A stretch of 64,000 nt of DNA from Streblospio benedicti (lineage: Eukaryota; Annelida; Polychaeta; Spionida; Spionidae). The stretch lies in assembly GCA_019095985.1 (NCBI GenBank), contig CM032665.1, positions 43,260,744 to 43,324,743 of the forward strand, written 5' to 3'. The translations under genes were made by a program, and so were the position numbers. The notes beneath the pieces are model-generated. The model searched no databases. It worked only from the letters and a program-made list of their open reading frames with translations, and was not told the origin of the DNA. Position 1 is the first letter of the stretch. Each line of letters starts with the position of its first letter. This document shows positions 10,701 through 22,700 of this stretch, in pieces.

Positions 10701-13700
10701 AAGGTGGAAAGATTTTGGAGCAAAAAGGAGGTCATATACATCAACAAGTCATTTGAAATGATGGAAGAACACCAGTAGATTTGTGATCACATGGAATTAC
10801 TCTCATTTCACACTCCTCTAGCCAGTTTGGCGAGAGCAATAACAGGAGCACTAGCCCAATGCTATTAGTGGCCGGATATTCAAAAGGCACTGGCCGAATT
10901 CAAAGTTGCTGAAAAGGGGAGCGTCAAAGGTGGGACCTTGGAAGTGAGCGCCAAAGGCGCAGTTGCAAGTGGCGCTGTATCTTGTTCAGAGACATACACA
11001 CAGGTTCATGGGTACATGTACATTATGTGCACATATATACAAACGAATCACTCATAAGTCTTTCACTTCAATTGAAGTGACGCAAAATATGTTATACTCT
11101 ATCATTGCTCTATATAAATATGCTTTTGGACACAATACATGCAGAATTATGCTTTTTGGACACAACACATGCGTACATATGGCACATATATAGAGAGATA
11201 TGCACGGTTATGAAGTTTGCTGATTTGACTGTTAGATAGATTAAGTTGAGTAAAAAGTTTTGCTTCATTGAAATCTTTTGAAAATAATAAGAAACTAACT
11301 CTGTATGCGAACTATCTCACTCATTACGTGCTTCTGCTTCATCTTTTATTACAAAATAAATCTTATCATAACGTTCTCATGATAAGTGATGTCCATGTTC
11401 AGCTGCATTAGTTTATTGAGTAAATAATGTTGAGCAGTGTTAAATCTGTTGAAAAAAAATAGATCAGAAATGGCTCAGCGGACAGCACGCATTAAAAAAC
11501 AAAGTGTACAACATCGAATCACTTTGGTGTAGTCGCATGCCACATAGTTGTGTTAAGTTTGAATGCAATCAGTTCATGAATCTGCCAATAGGTGCTGTAG
11601 CTTGCCCAGAAACAATCATGCATAGTTACGTAGGTTAGTGTACATGTACATACATGTACAAACATAAAATCGAAACAAATACAAAGACTTTTGCTTCAAT
11701 TGAAGCAACCAAAATATCTTTTTTTAAGAGTTCATTGGTAATGATATCATGTCCCCGGATCATATGACACCTACACAATCATGTGCAATATATGAAGAGA
11801 TATATGGCTGGAAGGTTGATGATGGGTTGGTGGTTTCATAGATTAATTCCAGGAAAACAGTTTCGTTTCATTGACAAACTCAAATATACATTTGACAGTA
11901 ATGTGAGACCAAATCATCCTATGAAATACCTCACACATTACTTGCCTATGCTTTGTTTGTATTACAAAATAAATCATATCATAACGTTCTTATAATAAAT
12001 GCTCCTTCAGTGTTCCTCTGCACATATTTACTGAGTAAACAGTGTCACGCAGTGTTAGGGAGTGGTCATCAACTACAGAGTGGGGGTGGGGTGGCGTGAA
12101 GAGAAATAGTTTTCCTGACAATTTTTTATCATGCCCCCCTGTCGCCATGTCCGTATTTTTTCATGCCCTCCTGGCACATTGTATGTTTTTTCCATGCCCC
12201 CCCGTCCCATTATTAATTATTCTATCGCATACTATCAGACAGAACCAGGATAAACTATCACACCATTACATCTTATGCAGGGACACCACCTCCCCAGTGA
12301 TAAAGCTATAGAAGAGATGGAAGCTTTATCTAAATATATCAATAGATGACATCAAGTTGAGGGTAAAGGGGAAAAACGAAGATTTAACTGTTGAAGGTGG
12401 AAAGATTTTGGAGCAAAAAGGAGGTCATATACATCAACAAGTCATTTGAAATGATGGAAGAACACCAGTAGATTTGTGATCACAGGGAATTACTCTCATT
12501 TCACACTCCTCTAGCCAGTTTGGCGAGAGCAATAACAGGAGCACTAGCCCAATGTTATTAGTGGCCGGATATTCAAAAGGCACTGGCCGAATTCAAAGTT
12601 GCTGAAAAGGGGAGCATCAAAGGTGGGACCTTGAAAGTGAGCGCCAAAGGCGCAGTTGCAAGTGGCGCTGTATCTTGTCTAGAAACACATATACACACAG
12701 GTTCATAGGTACATGTACATTACGTGCACATATATACAAACGAATCAATCATAAGTCTTTCACTTCAATTGAAGTGACGCAAAATATGGTATACTCTATC
12801 ATTGCTCTATATATAATTGCGTCGCTTCAGCTCAGCTGCTGAAGCAAGCATTGTGTTTGGTTTGCTTGTAACTAACTAACTATGTTTGTATGTATGTATG
12901 TATGTTTGTATGTATGTCTCCGGACAAGCTAGCGGGCGTACCGATGAAACGATTTTGTTCAAACTTTACACAACTATGAGGTATGAGGCGACACCAAAGT
13001 GATTCGATTTGGGGCAATCTGCCAATTAAACTGTGGTTTCTAACAGCCCATTCATGACATTCTTACTGATATCAAATGCAATTAAGCCAGCAAGAAAAAT
13101 CAATATATTCCAACCAAACAGCAAATATTGATTATTGGATTTGAAACTGATATTGATTAGTATCTGTTATTCAAATAGTACTATTATATTGCAACACAAA
13201 TATCTTTTCCCTGGATATATTGATTCTCATTCATTCTGATGTTTTCTCCTCAAATTCATTTCTTGATTGTAAAGTATACATCATTTCAGTACATATCTTA
13301 ATTGCCTATAAGTCAACGTCGTTCTAGCGACGCAGTGTTCTTTGAACACTTTTGAGTGTTAAGTTTGAATGCAATCAGTTCCTTAATCTGCCAATAGGTG
13401 ATGTAGCTTGCCCAGAAACAAACATGCATAGTTACGTAGGTTAGTGTATATGTACATACAAACATAAAATCGAAATCAAATACAAAGACTTTTGCTTCAA
13501 TTGAAGCAACCAAAATATCTTTTTTTAAAAGTTTATTTGTAGGAATATCATATGACACATACAAAATCATGTGCAACAAATGAAGAAATATATGGCTAGG
13601 AAGGTTGATGATGGGTTGGTGGTTTGATAGATTAATTCCAGGAAAATAGTTTCGTTTCATTGACAAACTCAAATATACATTTGACCGTAATGTGAGACCA

Positions 13701-16700
13701 AATCTTCCCATGAAATACCTCACATATTACGTGCTTATGCTTTGTTTTATTACAAAATAAATCATATCGTAACGTTCTCATGCTATTAGTGGTCGGATAT
13801 TTAAAAGGCACTGGCCAAATACAAAGTTGCTGAAAAGGGGAGCGTCAAAGGTGGGACCTTGTAAGTGAGCGATAAAATCAAAACAAAATACAAAGAATTT
13901 TGCTTCAATAAAAGCAACCAAAATATCTTTTTTCAAAAGTTCGTTTGTAGTGTATTCATATGACACATACACAATCATTTGCAACATATAGAGAGATATA
14001 TGGCTAAGAAGGTTGATGATGGGTTGGTGGTTTCATAGATTAATTCCGGGAAAATAGTATTGTTTCATTGACAAACTCAAATATACATTTGACAGTAATG
14101 TGAGACCAAATCTTCCTATGAAATACCTCACAAATTACGTGCTTATGCTTTGTTTTATTACAAAATAAATCATATCATAACGTTCTCATGATAAATGCTC
14201 TGTCAGTGTTCCGCTGCACATATTTACTGAGTAAACAGTGTCACGCAGTGTTAAAGCTGGTGAAAAAAATTGGATCAAAATTGGGTCTGTGAAGAGCATA
14301 CTTTAATTGGCAAAGTACCCGAATTCAAAACATCTTGTCGCATCATGGCTCATAGTTAATGATACTTGTGTAAACAGTGAATAAAATTGGTTCATTAGAA
14401 TGCTGTTGCCTTTCAAGAGACATACATAGATACATGGGTACATACAAGTGCATGCAAACATAACACAGAAAAGGGTCTCGCTTTATGCAAAGCGAATCAA
14501 AATTATCTAATCCAGTAACGGATGTACATTATAGACACACACTAAAAGCTACATTAGAATATATACATATATACGTACATACATACATGATAACTCTTCT
14601 TCTGCACACATGGCAAATAAAGAGATGATTGGTTAGGGAGGTTGGCGATGTAATGATGATTAGATAGATTGTGTTCAGTGAAATATCTTTGGTTTATTGT
14701 CAAACTAAAATATGTTTTTGAAAGTAATAAGAACCAAATTCTGCCTATGAATTACCTCACACATAATGAGCTTCTGCTTAGTTTAATATTGTAAAATAAA
14801 TCATGTCACAACGTTATCATCATAAGTGATCCATCAGTGATCAGCTGCACTAATATAAACAGTGTCAAGCAATTCAGAAAAATAGGTATGTTTCATAGAC
14901 AAACTAAATATACATTTGAAAGTAATAAGAGGTTAAATCTGCCTGTGTGCTACCTAATATGGTTCATGCTTCTGCATAGTTTTGTTATATGATAAATGAT
15001 ATCATAACGTTGTCATGACAAGCAATTTGTCAGTGGTTTGCTGCAGTAAACAGTGTCAAGCAGTGTTGTAGCTGTTGCAAAAACAAAATCAAAATGGCTC
15101 TAAGGAGAATCAAGTGCAATTGGCAAAGCACCCACAATGTACCTGGTGTCGCATCATACATCGTAATTCATGATAGTTGTATCATCATTGACCACAATCT
15201 CTTTATCTGTAAATGCTGTAGCTTATCCAGATACATACATTGATACGTACGTACTAAAGCACAAACAAAATACATGAAGAGTTTCACTTCATCCGAAGCA
15301 AGGCAATGTGTGAGTACATTTCACACACGACAACATGTAGGGAATAAATATAATCCTAACGCACACATGGCCTATAAATAGAGATGTTTGGTGAGAAACG
15401 TTGGTTATGAGGTGATAGTTAGATTATGTTCAATTAAATATTTTGTGCCATTGTGAAGCTTAAATATATATTTAAAAGTGATATGAAACCAAATCTGTCA
15501 GTGAATTACTTCACACACTTCATGCTCTGCTTAGTTTTTGTCATAATGTAATTCATATCATAATGTTTTCATGCGTATTGAGTTGTGCAAATATGGGATA
15601 CAAACAATTCTTCCACTTCTGAAGTCTTTATGAATGGGTAAGCCGTCGGATATTTTCTTATATCTTCAATATTTCATACGCCAATCTTTGCAGAAATTAT
15701 GATAATTATACTGAGGAGGGGACTACTTTACTATACTCTACTATAGATCCATTCATAAAATTGTAAAGTTATTCTTTTTAAACACCAGATGGCAGAACTG
15801 ATAATGAAATTGCCATGAAAATTGGACCAGAACCTGAATCTGAACTGAACTGAAGTATTTTCTTATAGAAATTGGATAGTTTTAAGTGGTTTCTATGCCT
15901 TGCTGCCGAGGATATACGTGGGAGAACAAGATAATTATACTCGTGGTGTAGAGATATTCATCACAGTCACAAATAGAATGACCTTTTTCTCCCACGTATA
16001 TATTCGGCAACATGGCGTAGAAACCACATAAATATATCAAATTTATATCTGAGTACCAAATTCATGTACTTCAAAAGTTGCATCTACTAGTTGACCTAGT
16101 TAAAAACAATATGCTTCTATTAAAGTAATCATGCTATTTTTAGAACAAAATCAATATGCTTCTTAGTTATCATGCTATTTTTAGAACACAAATGGACCGA
16201 TGATCTGGTCCCTTAGTGCACAAGTCACAGTTTCATGGCAATTTTTAAAATGGTGCTGCAATCTGGTGTTTAAAAACAATAACTTTACAATTTTATGAAT
16301 GAGTTTATAGTAGTATAGTAGAGAAATGTGGACTGATGTTTTAGTTCATTTAGTGCACAAGTCACAATTTTCATGGCAATTTTATTATCAGTGCTGCCAT
16401 CTGAAGAATAACTTTACAACTTTATCAATGAATCTTTATAGTAAATTAGTTCCCTCTAGTAAAATTAGGCAAATAGTGGCGCAAAAAAATATCAAGATAT
16501 CAGAAAAATGCTATGGCCTATCCATTCATAAGGACAGTCAGAAGTGGGAGAATCATTGGTGCACAGCAAAGGCTTGCGCTTCACACGATTTATGAAGCGA
16601 CTCAAAATTACTAATAGGCAGCCTGTAATTGGCAGTAAGTTAAACTTTTTATGCACACACGTCCACTAATAGTCATGCAGGGCCACAAGGTTGATGACGA

Positions 16701-19700
16701 GGTGACATTTAGATGGATTAAGATCACTGAAATATTGTTGCTTTTATTGACAAACCTTAATATATATTTGAAAATAAATAGAAACCAAATCTTCCCTTCA
16801 ACTCCGTCATACTTTCTGTGTGTCTGCTTAATTTTTTTATACAATAAAATAAATCATATCATAATGTTCTCATTGTTTCTGAGTTATGAGGACAAGATAC
16901 CGGTTGCAGAGGCTATCACTTCGAATGAAGTGATGCAAAATTACTAGATTTGTCTATCGGCAGATGAGCAAGTAGCACTTGCAATGTTTATAACATTAAG
17001 TGCACATATGCCTTCTTATAGTGACGCATGGTTAGAAAGGTTGGTGATGAGTTAATGGTTAGATAGATTAAGATCAGAGAAATATTGTTGTTTTAGTGAC
17101 AAACCTTAATCTATATTTGAACGTAATAGGAACCCAAACTTCCCCGTTAACTCCTTCATACAATCCGTGTGTCTGCTTAGTTTTAATCATACAATAAATC
17201 ATATCATAATGTTCTCTTGCTTACTGAGTTCTCTGGACAGGACACAAAGCAAATATGTGGGTTTCGCTTCAACAGAAGGGAGGCATAATTACTATACAAG
17301 CTATATACACGTTAACTACATTTGCAAACAGTAGCATGTGCAAGTTACAGTACAAACTCATTTAACCAAAGACACCAAATCTGCGTGTCAACTACCTCAA
17401 AAACTCCGGATGTCTGTTTAGTTTTTGTCATAAAATGATTAATATCATAATGTTCTCATGCTCACCGAGACGGGATATAGGAAGCAAACATGATAGTTGT
17501 ATAAAAATCGAACACAATCTCTTTATCTGTAAATGCTGTAGCTTATCCAGAGACATACATTGATACGTACGTACTAAAGCACAAACAAAATACATGAAGG
17601 GTTTCACTTCATCTGAAGCAAGGCAAAATGCAATGTAATGTAGAGTACATGTCACACACGACAGCATGTAATCCTAACGCACACATGCCCTATAAATAGA
17701 GATGTTTGGTGAGAAAGGTTCGTTATGAGCTGATAGTTAGATAGATTATGCCCAGTGAAATATTTTTGTGCCATAGTGTTTAGTTTTTGTCATAATATAA
17801 GGCATATCATAATGTTCTCATGCTTATTGAGTTATGCGAACAGGGTATATAAACAAGGGTTCTACATATATCAATTCTTTTTCCACTTCTGATTGAATGG
17901 ATTAGGCCGTAGCATATTTTCTGATATCTGGATATTTTCATGAGCCACTAATTGCATAATTTTACTACAAGAACTACTTTAATATAAAGATTCGTTGATG
18001 AAGTTGTAAAGTTATTCTTTTTAAATACTAGATGGCAACACTGATAATACAATTGCCATGAAAATTGCGACATGTGTACTAAATGAACCAGAACATCGGT
18101 CCACATTTCTCTTATCTATTATACCAAAGATATTATAGAACTCTATAATATCTTTGATTATACTACTCATTCATAAAGTTATAAAGTTATTGTTATTAAA
18201 CACGAGATGGCAGCACCATTTTAAACATTGCCATGAAACTGTGACTTGTGCACTAAAAGGAACCAGATCATCATCCATTTGTGTTCTTAAAATAGCATGA
18301 TTACTAAGAAGCACATTGATTTTGTTCTAAAAAATAGCATGTAACATTATTGACATTTTTTACATTTCTTTTGGAGGTAAAACTAGAACTATTTTTTTCA
18401 TTAATGGAAGGTGATGTGCAAAGAGGCTTGTGCTGTGCCTACACATGCTGTGGTTACAGCTAATGCTGTAAACTTATAAATCATTTAATTTCTTTATATA
18501 ATAAGTGGGAGAAAAAGGTTTTCATGTGGGGTAGAAATATCAGGGAATATCTCTATCCGACCCGTATAATAACCTAATAATGAACTAGTACAGAAAGGGT
18601 TGCGCTTCACACGATTTATGAAGCGACTCAAAATTACTAATAGGCAGTCTGTAATTAACAGTAAGTTAAACTTCATATGCACACACGTCCACTAATAGTC
18701 ATGCTGGGCCACAAAGGTTGATGATGAGGTGACATTTAGATAGATTAAGATCACTGAAACATTGTTGTTTTATTGACAAACCTTAATATATATTTGAAAA
18801 TAAATAGAATCCAAATCTGCCCTTCAACTCCGCAATACATTTTGTGTGTCTGCTTAGTTTTTTTTAATAATAAAATAAATCATATCATAATGTTCTCATT
18901 GTTTCTGAGTTATGAGGACAAGATTTCGGTAGCAGAGGCTATCACTCCGAATGAAGTGATGCAAAATTTGTACTAAATCTATTTCACGATTTAACAGCAG
19001 ATGAGCAAGTAGCGCTCGCAACGTTTGTAACATTAAGTGCACATATGCCTTCTTATAGTGACGCATGGTTAGAAATTTTGGTGATGAGTTAATGGTTAGA
19101 TAGATTGAGATCAGAGAAATATTGTTGTTTTAGTGACAAACCTTAATCTATATTTGAAAGTAATAGGAACCCAAATTTTGCCCGTTAACTCCCCCATACA
19201 ATTCGTGTGTCTGCTTAGTTTTAATCATAAAATAAATCATATCATAATGTTCTCTTGCTTACTGAGTTCTCTGGACAGGACATACAAAGTCAATATGTGG
19301 GTTTGGCTTCAACTGAATGGAGGCATAATTACCATACAAGCTATATACACCTTGATTACATCTTAATTCTACATGTGCAGAAAGTAGCATATGCAAGTTA
19401 TACGCCATGTGTACACGTGGCACATAAATAGAGATGTATGGCTAAGAAACATGGTTATGAGGTGGTGGTAAGATGGCTTTAAATCAAGCAAATAGTTTTT
19501 TTTACTATTGCCTAACGTAAATATGTATTTGAAAGTAATAAGAAAGCCAAAACTCCCCGTGACCTCCCTCATAAAATGAGTGCATCTGGCTTAAATGTTT
19601 ATCATAAGATAGATCATGTCATAACGTTCTCAACTTCTCATTTTTTCTGATCTGCCAGAACATAATTAACCAAAGCAATTTGACTATTTCATGCACAATT

Positions 19701-22700
19701 ATAAACGTTGCTACAACAACTTGACGCATGGCCAAGACAAATGCTTACGCCTACTTTATTAACAATATTCAGAAAGCACCTACCATTCCAAATCTCAGTG
19801 TAATATTACTAGGGTCGATGACTCCTGCTATAAATTCATTCAAGTGAAGAGGATTTTGTATGTGCTAGGAAGTGGATAATATCTTATCAATTATCCTCAG
19901 TAATCATGAAGTGCAGTTACCCACTGAAAAGCCCGATCCAATTAAGTAAAACTTTTTGTATTTCTTACACTATAAAAGGTAGTATGAATTAATTGAAAAT
20001 TGGTAATCTGCAACTACTCCAACACTCACTTTAAACACGAAGCTATAGCATTGGCCCCTCGTCGTGAGACACTTACCGGAGACAATGATATATAGATAAA
20101 TGCATACACACATCACATGTCATGAATTTCGCTTTGGCTTGCTACGCTAAAGCGATGTAAAATTATTCCATATCAATCTGAAGAAAACATCTATGGTATA
20201 GATACCACGGTGTTTTTGACCAACAGGTTTACACATGCCCCTAAAATAGAGATACGTGGTCAGAAATGTGAAATGGAGATGATAGTTGGATAAATTGAAT
20301 TCAGGGCAATATTCCTTTATAATTTACACATTGAAACATGCGTTTGAATATATCATGGAAATAAAATGCCTCTGAGCTACCTTGCAGACTTTGTGCGTCT
20401 TGTAAGTTTTAATTTTAAAATAAATCACATCATAACGTCCTCATGCTCAGTTATAGCCTCCAGACTAATGTGTATTGACAATATTAACTAAAGCATTAGA
20501 AGTGCAACTTTGTGCATTTCGTGCGGAATAAAAGTAGTATGTTGGGCTAATTGTCTAAGGAGGAATATAGCAGTTGGCCTCATTGTGTTGCTTTACTCTG
20601 ATACTGCTGTGGATGGGCACTTAAGTTAAAGACGTTTACCAAGATATTGTGTTAATTGAGAAAGGAATATAAAATATAAAGTGGCAATACACAGCAGTAT
20701 AGTGAGAGTACAACAACACAAAAAGGTAGTATGAGTGAATTGCAACTACACTAACATTCACTTTAATCATGAAGCTATTGGCCCCTCGTCGCGAGAGGAT
20801 TTGCCAGAAACATTGATATATCGGTAATTACATATACACATTTCAATCTATGGGTTTCGCTTTGGCTTGCCACGCTAAAGCGATATAAAATTATTTCATA
20901 TATGTCAAAGAAATCATCTGGTATAAATAGCAAGATGTGTGTAGCTATTTGTAACAAGCAGACATACACATGCCCCTAAAATAGAGATACGTGGTTAGAA
21001 AACTGAGATGGACATGATGGTTGGACAGATTGAGTTTAGGAAAGTATTCATTTAATTTTGATAAAGTTAAACATACATGTATGTTTGAATATAATAGGAA
21101 AACATCTGCCTGTGAAATATCTAACAAACTTTGTATATCTGCTTAGTTTTAATTTTTGAATAAATCACATCATAACGTCCTCGTGCTTAATGTCAAGACA
21201 CATTATTTAAAAAAAGTAAGTGATTTTTTTCTTACACAATAAAGTTAGTATGAATTATGTGAAAATTGGTCTTGTGCAATTACTTCAACAATAACTTTAA
21301 ACATGTAATATTCAATGTCCAGCTATTTGGAAAAAAGTGATGGGGCCCACTTCAGGGATTTCATGGGTTTTGCATGCATGATCGATATGGGACGTGATAA
21401 AACATGAAAATGAACTATTTTAGAGAAGGGGGGGGGGGGGCGTGCGGCGGCAGGGCCCTTATATTACCCGCCACTGGATTTCACTACTAACATTGGCTTC
21501 ATAGGCAGATCAAGGGTGGTGTGCAAAGGGCGCTTGGCCCACTTTTTCCACAAAAATACCTTATTTCCATGTTTTTAGCACGTTCGCTATCAATCATGCA
21601 TACAAAACCCATGAGAGTTCCCCCCCTCCCCAATTTTAAAAAACCTGGATCTACCCGTGCGAGTGAGAGTGACCCTACCTGTAGTGCGGCGCGGCGCTCG
21701 TCACAGACCCGTGGTCGCCGTGGTGATGGTCCGACGGCGAGTCAAGCCACGAAAACTCGTCCACGGAGTGCGCACAGCAGTCCCCCGGCGGTGGGGGCCC
21801 GTGCGGGGGCCCCGCGAGGCTGTGCCGGCCGGGCGGCCCCCGCAGCTCGTAGTGGTCCACCGAGTGGGCGTACGGGGGGCGGGGCGGCGGCTTGAGGGAG
21901 CGCGGCAGCGTGTTGTAGCGGTCGTCAGGGCTGCTGAGCGGGTCGCTGCACGGGGACATTATGACGAAAGTTTTTTATTCATCCATCTTTGTTTTTGATT
22001 GATAAATGTCCTAAGAAAAGTGTCCTAGTTTTTAATCAACGTATGTTTTGATCATCATATCTTTTTTAAGCACAATCTTTGTTTTTATTCACCATCTTTA
22101 CTTTTGATCATTGTAATTTTTATCAATATCTTTGTTTTTGTCAAAAATATACATTAAATCACCATCTTTGTTTTTAATCATAATGCTTGTTTTTAACAAC
22201 CATGCATCTTTTTTTTATCCACTATATTTGTTTTTAACCACCATCTTTCTTTTTAATCACCATTCTTACCTATGACATGTCTTATATGGATGGTCAGATA
22301 CAAAATAAAAAAATAACCACCTTAACTTATAAAGAAAATTCAGCTTAAATGTGAGTTGATTTGGCCAGCTATCCTGTCTTACATTAACTGACTTACTTGT
22401 TATATAAAAATGCAGAAGAGAAAAGTATATTTTCACTATAGGTGTGCATGTGAAAATTTGTCACGTAGCCTATAATTTTCAAACTTTAGGAGATAATACC
22501 CTAATTCATATTGTTACAAGAGCCTGGCAATAAGGCCAATAATGACACATGCGTGCTCTAGAGAAGTTTGGCTCACATTCTGATAATGTCTGTCTAATCT
22601 CAGTCTACTTATCTTGTTTCCTAGAACTAGTTTTGTAGGGTTATTGGGGCTTAAAATGCGTCATCTTATCCTTAGTTGACAATTTCAGCTGTAGTTTGCA

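Larger units (their letters stand above)
9411..20883. repeat. family of co-varying hairpins within the array
   Basis: Perfect or near-perfect hairpins: TCACTTCAATTGAAGTGA at 9411, 11063 and 12760; TTGCTTCAATTGAAGCAA at 10004, 11691 and 13492; TCGCTTTATGCAAAGCGA at 14478; CGCTTCA/TGAAGCG at 16577 and about 18602; ATCACTTC/GAAGTGAT at 16915; TCGCTTT/AAAGCGA with a longer loop at 20129 and 20857. Three stem positions change as pairs (C-G to T-A, A-T to G-C, C-G to T-A). Some copies (15285, 17270, 17605, 19305) are decayed. Confidence 0.85.
8437..21210. repeat. 12.8-kb array of diverged hairpin-bearing units in PAN intron 12
   Basis: At least 18 copies of a shared block (AATAAATCATATCATAACGT-TCTCATG) recur between 9.66 and 21.2 kb, for example at 9685, 10280, 11355, 11970, 13755, 14165, 14790, 15545, 16850, 17190, 17800, 18865, 19225, 20415 and 21155. 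Full units of about 350-700 bp also share GTAGCTTGTCCAGAGACATA, a short hairpin, and TTAGATAGATTAAG-like blocks. The left end of the related stand-alone element (GATCAAAAGTG, TCGCTAG) is at 8437-8510. Order within units is conserved and divergence grows to the right. Open frames inside (up to 136 codons) show no family resemblance. Confidence 0.88.

Noticed and set aside
13313-13987. Minus-strand frames of 136 and 69 codons in the intron 12 array
   Set aside because: They read through repeat units shared many times with stops elsewhere, so no coding constraint.
8437-21210. CRISPR-like array
   Set aside because: Units are long, diverged and intronic in an animal genome; no regular spacers.
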